From: Eutreptiella sp. 'Long Island Sound 2002'
Lineage: Eukaryota; Euglenozoa; Euglenophyceae; Eutreptiales; Eutreptiaceae
DNA: 64,000 nt
NCBI GenBank assembly: GCA_964036045.1
Contig: OZ038384.1
Coordinates: forward strand, 19,878,500 to 19,942,499
Direction: 5' to 3'
This document shows, piece by piece, positions 29,580 through 38,900 of the stretch; the stretch's first letter is position 1, and the number at the start of each line of letters is the position of its first letter. The notes under the pieces are model-generated. The model was given only the letters and a program-made list of their open reading frames with translations, was not told where the DNA came from and made no database searches. Position numbers and translations under genes: made by a program.

Positions 29580-31416
29580 GGGAGATCCGTCGTGACTTGA
29601 GTCGCCGACGCCATAATCTGGGTAACAGTCGTCTAGTCCAGGGCGTCATGGCACTCGTCACTAGGGCTCAAGGGTGTAGGTTCGAAACCCCTGCATGTCC
29701 AACTCCTACAAAAGCTCCAGCCTCGCCCCGTCGACCACTTATTCCAATGTGAGTGTTCTGACGACTTCGTAAAACCACATTCTGCTCAATCCACTGTTCA
29801 TTTTTCCTGATTACATCATGATGTGGAGAACTGCGAATGTTTGATAATTTGACGTCAATCAACTTTTCTTTGGTCTCCGTTCGGCAGACAAGGCGTATAT
29901 ACGCTGCCGAAAGCCACGGAGTGTGCTGCCGTGTCCAGAAAAAACCAAACTCAGGCTTAATTCAGGCAGATTCGGGGTAATCTTGTCTCTGTTGGTCTGT
30001 GCATTTTTGGAATTTGGCTACTCGTGCAGATGGAAGCAAATGTACATAGTAAAAACACCGGCCGGTGACATTCACCCCTACAGGCACCCCCTGTAGTACT
30101 GGCTGCACCAGATGCGACGCCAGGAACTCAGATCTTACCTTCATTTGCCGTGATGCTGAAGCTAAAGTCCAGATTCAGATCCAGATTCCTTGAATTTACC
30201 TTGAATTCCTCAGGTTTGTCCATCATTCTGCCACTGTTGCACGAAGCCCAGACGTCAATTGTTCAGACAACCTTCAGAGAGGAGCTCTAGGGACTTCTAA
30301 CAGCAACCTCTGAAGTCCGTAAGCTTCGTTGTATTTTTGGCACACGCCAATGTGAGCTCAATCCGACCTGAAACTGTCGAAAATGGTGAATCCAAGTGTC
30401 TTGTGGGACTCAATCCAAAGATGGGCCTTTTCCAAGTCGATTGACACCACCGCCACTGTAAAAAAAGGACTATTCGGTGTCACTCAGTTATATACTGTCA
30501 GTAAAGCGCCTTCAGCGAACCTTCGGCGCGTTACATGCCAAGGATCCAGGGCCATCATGTCTCATCATGATGCATCATCACATGATCCACATTTTCATAG
30601 AATCTGTTAGATGCTCGCGAACCAACGTGCCAGAAAGCACAATTGAGCTGAATAAACGACAATATATATTAACTTTAGTCTAAACGAAGGTATTAGTAGT
30701 TTCAGTTCTAGACATTCCGCTTCATTTCACCTTCATCTTAGGGAATTTGCTGATTTTAGGACAATTTAGGTTGATTTCCTTGTCATCTCCTCTCATTCCT
30801 CGAGGAACTGTTTACGGCTTTACCTAACTTCGTTGACGCTGATGTTTTGCTACTCACTTAGGACCTGTAGACTACATTTGTAATTGTTTTCCCTCTCTGT
30901 GATGGTTTCATCTCCTTCATCCCTGCCCAAATTGACTCTCAATCTTGCTGAATCTAGTGATCATCCACCAGATGTGCCAAATCTGAAGCACATGCTGCAC
31001 TTTTCAGAACGAGAAAAGCGGGAGTAACACGATGTAGAGTTCGGCGAGGACACCGTAGCGTGCCCGCGACAGCGAAACTGTGCCAGAGCGCTGAGATGTC
31101 ACTCCATTTCTTGATTCCCCCACTCAATCCACCAATAATCTACCTCATTCTCAACCAGGGCATGGTTTGGTATCGATTCTCGATACCTTTGCATGCTTTT
31201 TAGCCTCTAACCTAATGTTTTACTGCACGGAGGACTGTTTGTCACTCCTCATTCTGTCTCATTTCAGGTTCATCCATCCTGATTCAGTGCCAATTCAGCC
31301 CAAATCAGGTCAGATCAAGCAGATTTCGCCCCATCGAGGCTACATTTCTATTTTTTTCTGGGACTTACCCGCACTACGTTCTTCGTTGACGTAGCGACAC
31401 ACCCCAGTGTATTTTT
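29580..31416 (+). other. Element C 3' untranslated region
   Basis: These 1.84 kb between the Pol stop and the polypurine tract have no supported gene. A GGTTCGAAACC box near 29680 resembles a tRNA B-box but the surrounding stems do not fold as a tRNA. Nothing else is recognisable. Confidence 0.6.
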
Positions 31417-31426
31417 GGAGGGGGAG
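31417..31426 (+). promoter_or_regulatory. Polypurine tract of element C
   Basis: GGAGGGGGAG, preceded by a T-run, lies immediately before the TG of the 3' LTR at 31427. It is nearly the same as the tract of element E (AGAGGGGGAG). Confidence 0.88.
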
Positions 31427-31960
31427 TGTAAGTGCGGCTAACCCCCATCTGCTCAGATTTTAGCAGATCTGCCCCAGATTGACTACATTTTTGGTCATTT
31501 TATTTGCTTCGGCGGAATCGCCGCCTCGCAGCTCAGTCTCAGCATCAGACCTATATATTTCAGATATGCCGGATCTGATTCCGCGGTCCATTCTCCGTAA
31601 ATCTGCCGCGTTCTGATCATTTGCCTGGAATTGCCATTTGCCGCTGACGCGCGCTCGCGGGCCAGATCGGCCAAATATTTTTCACAATCGGATTGATATA
31701 AATCTTTTCAGACAGTTTTGGACACTCAGATGTACTTAGAATAATCTGCATCAATTTTCTTCATAGACAGGGATTTTCTGCCGGATAACAATCAGCATGG
31801 ATCTTGCTTCCGTTGTTGCTGCTCTCGCCTCCGTTGGTGTCCGTGGATCCGGTTCTACCCCCAACAGCAGCGTTCAGGTCGACTCCTCGCGTGCCTGCCC
31901 CACTGGTCTTGCCGGCCCCGAGCCCTCCGGCACCTTCCACGACCCAGGGCAGCACTTTCA
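31427..31960 (+). repeat. Element C 3' LTR
   Basis: It is 534 bp, TGTAAGTGCGGC to GCAGCACTTTCA, with about 17 substitutions from the 5' LTR. It carries its own copy of the gag-start ATG (31797), which runs into flanking D sequence and stops quickly. Confidence 0.96.
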
Positions 31961-31965
31961 GGGAT
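31961..31965 (+). repeat. Target-site duplication of element C (right, GGGAT)
   Basis: This matches 21117-21121. After it the D LTR resumes (TCATCATATCAAGTG), as in the uninterrupted copy at about 42681. Confidence 0.93.
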
Positions 31966-32439
31966 TCATCATATCAAGTGCGGCGATGTCGAAGTCGAGA
32001 ATCCGATTCTGAAAGTCTGAAAAAATCGGATTAATTTTGCGAGTGTATAACCCGAAAATTGCGGAAGCATCGAACCCTTTACTGATGAAATCTGACCCTC
32101 CATCGGGGTTGCTGCCAAAATATCTGTAAATAACAGTTAACCAATCGGTTACCGCAAAATCGCGAGCCAACTGACAGTCGCCGATACAATGACAATCAGA
32201 ACGGAAGGCGGGAAACCTACGGAAACATTATGATAAAGAAACCCTGTTGATTCCTGATATTCTGATATATAAATCTCCGCTGGCCGCTCATAGCCGGAAT
32301 GGCCAAACCTATCACACTATCACATCGGGTTAGGTCAGGTGGATGGGAGAGTATGATATCAGCCAATGGCGGCTTGCCGGCACATAGATACACACCCCAA
32401 CTGACCCAAAGATGGCCACGGGGGTCCGAACCGGCTTCA
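31966..32439 (-). repeat. Element D 3' LTR, part 2
   Basis: It continues the D LTR after the C insertion and matches 42681-43180. It ends CCGGCTTCA, that is TGAAGCCGG on the element strand, next to the polypurine tract. Confidence 0.92.
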
Positions 32440-32450
32440 CCCCCCTTCTC
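32440..32450 (-). promoter_or_regulatory. Polypurine tract of element D
   Basis: The minus strand reads GAGAAGGGGGG immediately before the LTR TG at 32439. It supports minus orientation and the boundary of the 3' LTR. Confidence 0.82.
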
Positions 32451-32833
32451 AGAGCGTTGTATCCGCTCGGAAGTCATTGAAGAGAGGACGGGAGGACCCC
32501 AATGGGCTCCACACCCCCCCCCCCATGTCCCAAGGACACATGGAGGCCCCAAACACCTCGTAGGCGTCCCCCATGCCCCAAGGGAGGGGTGAGGACACTC
32601 ATAATCGGTGCCCTACGCCATATCCGGTCTCCTCTTGATCTACAACATGGACCAAGGGGATCAAAGATAGAGAAACGTCGTCGGTCGACCTAAATAAGTA
32701 TACCACAATGAAATATATATGTGGAGATCGAGTGAAGGGGGTATATGGCAAATCAAGGCCCAAAAATCCCCGAATGAACGCCCTCACCTGTCTCCCAAGC
32801 ACAGAAACAAACAAAAATGCCAGGGGGGATCCA
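32451..32833 (-). other. Element D 3' untranslated region
   Basis: 383 bases between the Pol stop and the polypurine tract, with a C12 run near 32513 and an AT-rich patch near 32700. No gene is supported. Confidence 0.6.
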
Positions 32834-34360
32834 TTACGGTGCTACTGCAGCCACCAAATGAACCAACACGTCCTTGACATCCAAAGAAATGCTCTTTTTC
32901 TTCAGATAATCCCACGAATCCCTGGATGCGGCGAATCCCTTCCAACGGACTTTATAAAGCCTCCCCCCAGGCGTCCCCGGGTCCGGCGTGTCCGCCAGGA
33001 TTCTCTCGGCGGTGAACTCGTCGTCCTCACCCTCGTCGTCCGAGTCCACATCGCCGGCCGTAAACTCGAAGGTGATAGGACGTCCGCTGGGGTCTGGTGC
33101 TCGGGGACAAAGCTTGGTATGGTCGCGGTCCAGGATCTTGTTATCCCCAACAAGAACCGCATACACATCCTGCCCGACCTTCCGCACGATTACCCCCCGC
33201 ACATACCCAGACACCTGCCGATGCCTGGACAGGACATCCTTGTGGTGCCGCTCCACCCATACGGTGTCTTGGAGAGCATATTTCTGGACTTTTCCCCGCT
33301 TGAAGTAGTTGGCCCTCTTCTCATGCTCGTCCTGAAGTGCCTTGCACACCTTGGCTGCCGTGTCGTCCGCCTCAGCCATCATAGCGTTCGCATCTCGGGC
33401 CACTTTGCCATGGTTCAACCACGGGAGAGTGCGTGACACTCGATCCCGTAGGAACAGGATACGATGGGGCGACAGTCCAGTGGGTCCCGGAAGGTCGTGA
33501 TACGCCTGGAGCACTCTCCACAGCGAGTTATACCAGCTCCGGCCCGGTTCGTCAATGTGCAGCTGGCGGAACTTCTCGAACATCTGCCGCCCGGCCACCT
33601 CAGCCCAGCCATTCGACCGGCTGTGGTACGCCACGGTCTTGGCTTGCCGAATCCCCATGTGCTTGCACATCGTCTTGAACCACGTCCCCACAAATTGACT
33701 GCCCCGATCGTTGCAGATGACAGCTGGGACATCGAAAATCGTCAGCCAATGCCTGATCATGGCATTAGCGGCGGTCTTGGCCTCCAGCCCCACTCCATGT
33801 TTGTCCTTCTTGTCCTTCTTCTTGGACTTCTTGCCCGGGACCGCCACGATATACCCGCTGTGCCTGTCCACCGCCAGGATGACACAGTCGTAGGTCTCTC
33901 CGTCCACGGTGACCTCAGGCATGGCGAACAAATCCATGGCCACGGACCGCATAGGGGCTTCCGGTATAGCCGTGTACACCGGGTTGCCAGCCGTGGAGTG
34001 GTTGGGGCTCTTCGTGGCCCGACACACGGCGCAGTCGCTGCAGTACTTGTCCAGGAGGGCGTAGTACCCCGGTGGGAACTTGAAGCGCCACTCCAGGTCC
34101 TGCTGCATCTTGTCCCGACCAGGATGCATGAGCTGGGCGTTATGCCCTTGGTCAATGAGCTCCTCCATTCGGTTCTCAGGGACCAATAGCTTGTCCTTGA
34201 GGAATGGCTTATCCCCATCCTCGGTCAAGCCCTCAGGCCATTCGTCGTCCGACGGGGCGCTCATGGCATTCCAGTACTTGCTCCAGTGGTCGGATGCCGC
34301 ATAGTCATCCGACCAGTCCTCTGTGAGCACCGACCTGACTAGCTCTACAGGGGCCACCAT
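32834..34360 (-). CDS. Element D integrase and chromodomain
   Basis: 508 residues, open from the codon after TGA at 34361-34363. Integrase zinc finger: HNAQLMHPGRDKM (His pair) and CSDCAVC. Core: SVAMDLFAMPEV (Asp), VICNDRGSQFVG (Asp), SNGWAEVAGRQMFEKFR (Glu); all three catalytic residues remain. Then GLSPHRILFLRD and the C-terminal barrel (YALQDTVWVERHH). The chromodomain near the end reads EFTAERILADTP, LYKVRWKGFAASRDSWDYL, with the aromatic cage positions kept. This is the best preserved integrase of the window. Catalysis looks possible, but translation would require passing the upstream TGA. Confidence 0.93.
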   Translation of the reverse strand: MVAPVELVRSVLTEDWSDDYAASDHWSKYWNAMSAPSDDEWPEGLTEDGDKPFLKDKLLVPENRMEELIDQGHNAQLMHPGRDKMQQDLEWRFKFPPGYYALLDKYCSDCAVCRATKSPNHSTAGNPVYTAIPEAPMRSVAMDLFAMPEVTVDGETYDCVILAVDRHSGYIVAVPGKKSKKKDKKDKHGVGLEAKTAANAMIRHWLTIFDVPAVICNDRGSQFVGTWFKTMCKHMGIRQAKTVAYHSRSNGWAEVAGRQMFEKFRQLHIDEPGRSWYNSLWRVLQAYHDLPGPTGLSPHRILFLRDRVSRTLPWLNHGKVARDANAMMAEADDTAAKVCKALQDEHEKRANYFKRGKVQKYALQDTVWVERHHKDVLSRHRQVSGYVRGVIVRKVGQDVYAVLVGDNKILDRDHTKLCPRAPDPSGRPITFEFTAGDVDSDDEGEDDEFTAERILADTPDPGTPGGRLYKVRWKGFAASRDSWDYLKKKSISLDVKDVLVHLVAAVAP

Positions 34361-35839
34361 TCATTGCTCGAGGGTTTCCTCTCGAATAGCTTGGACTCGG
34401 GCGCCCCGGAACTTGGCCAGGTCCGTACGGTTAGCCATCACCACAAAACATTTGACCCCCTCCTGCTCCATGGCCTTCTCCATCTCGATGATGCGTTTGT
34501 CCTCCTCAGTCTCCTCGGCGTCCCCATGGCTGGATATGTCCATCCAGGCCTTGCCCGCGGGGTAGGCCCATCGACTGAGGCAATCCGCCACAGTGTTGTC
34601 CTTCCCTGGGACGTACACGACGCTGAGGTCGAACTTGGCGAACGTCTCATGCCATTGAGTCCTCCTTGCCGCCGGTCCCGAGGGGGTGTCGACGTGCTCC
34701 TTGTGCCAGCTCTGCAAGGACTGATGGTCTGTACAAACCACCAACGGTTGCAACCCGATGTGGCCAGACCACTTCCTGAGCGCACAAACAATGGCATACG
34801 TCTCCTTCTCCCTCGCGGTCCAGGTTCGGCGTTGGCCCTCGGCCAGGATCCGGCTCCAAAACGCCACGGGTACGTGTGACCCGTCGTCCCGGATCTGGTC
34901 GAGGACTGCCCCTACAGCATAGTCCGAGGCGTCCGTCCGTAGCACGAATCCCTTGTCCGGGTCAACCAGGAATAGCCCCAGCTGCCCCAGAAGTCGCGCC
35001 TTCAGGCGGCTGAACGCATCTTCGGCCTCAGGGGTCCAGGCAAGCTTCTTCTTGCTCCCCTTCCGGCCATCGAACTTCCCCACCTGCAGCATCTTGTGCA
35101 GCGGCCCCGAGATTTCAGCATACATCCGGACATAGCTCGAATAGTAATTGCAGAACCCCATGAAGGACCGGAGTTCGCTGATGGTCTGGGGCTTCTCCCA
35201 GTGGTGCAGGGACGCCAGCTTCCGGGGCATGGGACGGCGTTGCCCGTGACCAACCACGTGACCCGCGAACTCCACTTCCTTCACGAAGAGTGAGGCTTTG
35301 CTGGGTTTGCACACCATGTTGTGCTTGTCCAGCTCGCTGAGCACTCGGCGCAGATCCTTCTCATGCGCTTCGATGAGCTCGTCCTCAGTCATGTTCTCCG
35401 TGCCGGACTTGATGATGATGTCATCCACAAAGGGATCGGCACAGTCCCGGACAGGACCGAGTAGGTCCTCCATCATGCGCTGGAAAGCGGCGTTGCCATT
35501 CTTGGCACCCATAGGCACCACTTTCCACTGCATGGGCCCCAGCGGCGTCGACATCGCTGTGCAGGGTCTGGAGTCCGGATGTAGCGGCATCTTGTGATCG
35601 CCGTGTTTCAGGTCTAATACCATAAAGATCCGCTTTTTTTGTTGCTTTTGGAGGATGGTGTCGATCAGAGGAAGCGAGTACGAGTCGTGCTCAGTTTGCT
35701 CGTTCAAACCTCTGTAATCCACCACCAACCTCCACTCGCCCTTCTCCTTCTTGGGCACGATAAAGGCTGGGCTGGCCCACTCACTGTCGGAGGGTTCCAT
35801 CCAGCCCCGCTCAATAAACTCGGCCAACAACTTCTTCAT
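34361..35839 (-). CDS. Element D reverse transcriptase and RNase H
   Basis: 492 residues from the first Met; the frame is open further, back to TAG near 36021, and includes the RT N-terminal fingers (KIYRHREYQL). RT motifs: WRLVVDYRGLNEQ, FMVLDLKHGDHKMP, VVPMGAKNGNAAFQ and FVDDIII at 35420-35431, both Asp present. RNase H: VLRTDASDYAVGAVL, AREKETYAIVCAL (Glu), VCTDHQSLQSW and VYVPGKDNTVADCLSRW. The connection to integrase is interrupted by TGA at 34361-34363 (GAG CAA TGA ATG), after which the same frame continues. Confidence 0.95.
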   Translation of the reverse strand: MKKLLAEFIERGWMEPSDSEWASPAFIVPKKEKGEWRLVVDYRGLNEQTEHDSYSLPLIDTILQKQQKKRIFMVLDLKHGDHKMPLHPDSRPCTAMSTPLGPMQWKVVPMGAKNGNAAFQRMMEDLLGPVRDCADPFVDDIIIKSGTENMTEDELIEAHEKDLRRVLSELDKHNMVCKPSKASLFVKEVEFAGHVVGHGQRRPMPRKLASLHHWEKPQTISELRSFMGFCNYYSSYVRMYAEISGPLHKMLQVGKFDGRKGSKKKLAWTPEAEDAFSRLKARLLGQLGLFLVDPDKGFVLRTDASDYAVGAVLDQIRDDGSHVPVAFWSRILAEGQRRTWTAREKETYAIVCALRKWSGHIGLQPLVVCTDHQSLQSWHKEHVDTPSGPAARRTQWHETFAKFDLSVVYVPGKDNTVADCLSRWAYPAGKAWMDISSHGDAEETEEDKRIIEMEKAMEQEGVKCFVVMANRTDLAKFRGARVQAIREETLEQ

Positions 35840-36022
35840 GGCCTCGGCCCGATCGCCCTGAAGTTGGTACTCCCGATGACGATAGATCTTGGGGTTCGGC
35901 TTCAGCTTGATCCTCGCTGTGCCAAACCTCCCACGATCTGGAGGGTTCTTGTTGGCGACGCCACTGAAAAGCCGCGGATAGGCATTGATCAGCCTCTCCT
36001 TCAGCTCGGCGACCTTCGGGTT

Positions 36023-36841
36023 CTACTGGGCCTCTTCAGCCGCTTGCTTCGGTATCGATACAACCGACTGCACTGCGGTATAGGCCTCTTCTGGGTCCGA
36101 GTCCGACTTCTCCTCGTCCGATATGCCGTCTTCATCGTCGTGGGGTGCACTTCCCACCGATAATCTTCGGAAATTTGCGGCGTCGGCCTGGTTCTTGTCG
36201 CTATCGGCCCCCATTCTTGGAAAATCCAACGTCGGCAGGTCTGACCCACCCGGACCATCGTATTGGTCCGCGATGTGATCCATGACCCTCGCCACGAACT
36301 CATCCTTCTCGTACTTGCCGGTGACGGACATCTTGTCATCCCACCAATGCGGAGACGTGACCATGTTGCGCCTCTTCTTGGCTGCCACACGGTCGTGCAT
36401 CCCCATCCGCATGTAGTTGCTGACGTCGTTGATCTCGGCGTGGGACAGGATGCCAATGCCATCCACTGGCTGATCCGTCCCCTCCTTGGGCTCAAACATG
36501 ACCCGCATGGGCACCGCCTCCACCCTACGGACGAATGCTTCATCACCAGTGGGCTGGGCGTGCGCCCCATCCACCAGGAAAGCCTTGGTACCCCACGCTT
36601 GACCCGGGGAGGGCATTGATACACCCTTGGCGTCAATGAACAGCTCCTCCTCTGGCCCGAATGACATCTCGTTCAGGGTGATGGAGTCCAGCGTCGACTT
36701 GAGACCTTCCAGCGGACATGGGGTGGATCCTATGCCGGTTATTACCAGGATCCCCTTCGCCGTATCCGCGACGATCTTCTCCACCGTACGTCTGGTATTG
36801 TCCAGGGAGCCATGCCAATACATGGGCCCCCACTCCTTCAA
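36023..36841 (-). pseudogene. Element D methyltransferase-like domain, C-terminal half, and linker
   Basis: In frame after TGA near 36844. Early part: KEWGPMYWHGSLDNTRRTVEK, KGILVITGIGSTPCPLEGL, EELFIDAKG, then QAWGTKAFLVDGAH. These match by order the NPPF helix, the Pro-x-Trp strand and the terminal Phe-Leu-Val-Asp-Gly of the domain in elements C and E, but the NPPF core is replaced by HGSL, so catalysis is unlikely. An acidic linker with EEKSDSDPEEAY leads to TAG (about 36023), beyond which the RT frame continues. Confidence 0.68.
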
Positions 36842-36844
36842 ACC

Positions 36845-37240
36845 TCAATGCCTGTGCCAGGCTGAGTCTCCTCGATGCCAATGCCTCCTACACTTCCGCA
36901 AAAGTGGGGCATCCCGGGAAGCGAAGACGTCTGTCTCGGGCGCTTCGGCTCCCAGCGTCTGGATCATCCTGTCATACACCTGCGGCGCCATTCCATACTC
37001 CGTGAGCTGAACTCCGCGGTCTCCTCTGGACTTGGCACCCACAGCTTGTACCGCTCGGACGATCCGATCCTCTTCCTCAGCTTTCCATTGGGATGTTCTG
37101 CATGCATAGTCCGTGGACAGCCATGTAAGGCATTCATCATCCTCCCGGACCAGCGTCGCACGATGGGGAAGGGCTCCAATGGCGTTTCCCACCATGAAGT
37201 CAGACCCCATGATCATATCCCAATCCGTAATGTCGGCCAC
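36845..37240 (-). pseudogene. Element D protease end and methyltransferase-like domain, N-terminal half
   Basis: This frame opens with DWDMIMGSDFMVGN, the second protease landmark (Ile-Met-Gly-Ser-Asp), and ends with PETDVFASRDAPLLRKCRRHW, the D-x-F-A start of the methyltransferase-like domain. A run of six A near 37253-37258 marks the frameshift from the main protease frame. It stops at TGA about 36844 and the domain goes on in the same frame. Confidence 0.66.
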
Positions 37241-37775
37241 ATAGAAGTTCCCGAAAAAACGTGCTTCTCTTCGCCGAATCAGGGCGTTTCAAGCGCTCAT
37301 GTTCCCAGACTTCCATACTCATAGTGGCCTCATGGGTGCCACCACCCATAATCTCTCCATTGGCCACCTTCAGGCGTACCGGTCTAGGGCTGGGCTGCAG
37401 GGATTCCTCCTTGAACAACCCTCTCCGGACCAGGCTCACCTGGGCACCCGTATCCACTAAAACATCCACCACCAACTCCTCTTGTCCGCACCGTACAAGC
37501 ACACTCAAGTGCAACTGCCGCTCGTCACAGTGCGGTGTATGGACGACTCTCACGGCATGCAACTCTAGCACGTCCGGGTGCATCAGGACTTCGAGGGTAT
37601 GGTCACGGATGGTGTAGATCTTGGGCCGGTCCTGCCCGTCCACGGGGCTCTCCGTGGTCGCTCCTTCCTTCTTGCCACGTCCCTTGCCCACATAAACTTC
37701 CCTTGGCAGGGCGCTCCAGGGGTTGGGAGTGGCAAAACCCAGTGGTTTTGGCTCTTCTGGAGCCTTCTTCGGCAC
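37200..37775 (-). pseudogene. Element D aspartic protease
   Basis: The 191-residue frame contains ELVVDVLVDTGAQVSLVRRGLF with the catalytic Asp-Thr-Gly-Ala, preceded by a strand (RQLHLSVLVRCG) and followed by a flap-like Gly run (GEIMGGGTHEATMS). This is a standard retropepsin. The last about 20 residues are out of frame beyond the A6 run near 37255. Protease cleaves Gag-Pol in the particle. Confidence 0.82.
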
Positions 37776-38190
37776 CCGATGTGCGTTCGCTTTCTCTGGG
37801 ATTCCACTGATTTTCGGAGGATAGACCTCCGAGGTCCCACTCCCGTGGGGGCTCCTCTAGACATGGCCTGCGCAGCTCCCTCCTGCTGCGATCCGCTCAG
37901 ACTTTGTCCACCACGTTGCTGGGCTTTGAGTTCCTCCAACGTCCTCAACATGTCCTCAGCAACCTCCTCGATCGACCTCACGCGTCGGTCTGGACCGGGT
38001 CCTGCACCATAGCCTTTTCCTCCGCCTTTCCCTTGGCCCTTTCCTTGGCCTTTACCACCGTCTCCGCCCTTTGCCTTCCAATCGGCAATTCGTCGCTCCT
38101 TGGGCTTCCTGTCGGGATGGGCGGCGAAGTAGGTCTTCTTGTCCTCCTCATATACCTTGCAATGCCGGTGGTCATGTGCATGGTTGTTCC
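37583..38190 (-). pseudogene. Element D Gag C-terminal basic tail
   Basis: This frame reads NNHAHDHRHCKVYEEDKK, then GGDGGKGQGKGQGKGGGKG, a Gly/Lys-rich nucleic-acid-binding tail, and EEVAEDMLRTLEELKAQQ, a helical stretch. It continues, in a shifted frame, the CWVC motif of the previous segment. Together they look like a Cys-x2-Cys plus His-rich finger that has lost its frame. Confidence 0.5.
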
Positions 38191-38718
38191 CTTGCCGCAG
38201 CAGACCCAGCAACCGGTGTGCTGCGATCTGTACTCGCGGAACGAGAGCGGCGGGGTACCGATCCTCCCCGGTTCTTTGCGGTTCTTGGTCCTGGGGTCCA
38301 GGCGGTTCCACCTGGACCTGTCCTGCCCATTCTCCTTCATATTGTGCGCTACGAACGCGAAGAAGTGGGCTTCTTCATGATCCTCCTGGGTCGTCGCGGT
38401 CCAGAGATCTTGGCCGCTTCCACTCCCTTCCTCCGCGGTGCCGACCGTGTCCCCCTGGACCTCTGGGTGTTGGCGATCTTCCCGATGACCTCGATGTCCA
38501 TGGCCTTGTCGATCCTGCACGTGGGCCTCAATCTGGGCGTTGAGCTTCAGCTCCACCGTGATGTACTTCACGATCTCATCCAGGCTCATGCGGGCGAAGA
38601 TGACCTGCATCCTCAGCGGCTCTCCGCGCCTCCACTCCACGTTGTTGAGGCGCATCAGCCTTTGCCCCATGGTGTCGCCAAATACCTCCACGTAGACGGC
38701 GTTCTTCAACCCCAGCAT
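37978..38718 (-). pseudogene. Element D Gag middle segment with CxxC
   Basis: The segment starts MLGLKNAVYVEVFGDTMGQRLM and carries a helical stretch (SLDEIVKYITVELKLNAQIE). Downstream it reads HNMKENGQDRSRWNRLDP, then SQHTGCWVCCGKG near 38200, the first half of a zinc finger. After this the better frame is that of 37583-38190. It is a nucleocapsid-like part by position. Confidence 0.5.
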
Positions 38719-38900
38719 TCGCTGGGCTCGCCGAGGTTTCGCCGGAAGAACTCCATTATTCCGGCGTGGGTGTCCTCTGACGCCATGATCCGTACGGCCA
38801 CGCGCTTCTTTGCTCTCTTCTTCTCCTCGTCCTCCACTCTTCTCTTCTAGTTCCCGGGGAGGACGTCCTTCAGCAAGTGTCGGATCTCTCTGGCCTCATT

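Larger units (their letters stand above)
21122..31960 (+). mobile_element. Element C: complete but defective Ty3/gypsy chromovirus
   Basis: The full structure is 10,839 bp: 534-bp LTRs (TG...CA), GGGAT duplications, primer-binding site directly after the 5' LTR, gag (21492-24350), pol in the same frame (from 24351), chromodomain, 3' UTR, polypurine tract and 3' LTR. It lies inside the 3' LTR of D. By eye the LTRs differ at about 17 of 534 positions. Lesions: YIDY in place of YIDD in RT, a deletion at the end of RNase H with a frame change, a second shift near 28025 and TAG in the chromodomain. Confidence 0.96.

Noticed and set aside
29640-29705. Possible tRNA gene or SINE head (GGTTCGAAACC box)
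   Set aside because: The B-box-like sequence is good, but no T-stem, anticodon arm or acceptor stem can be paired, and the A-box is weak.
34361-34363. TGA in D pol as programmed readthrough or selenocysteine
   Set aside because: Two further in-frame stops and a frameshift occur upstream in the same pol; a plain nonsense mutation is simpler.
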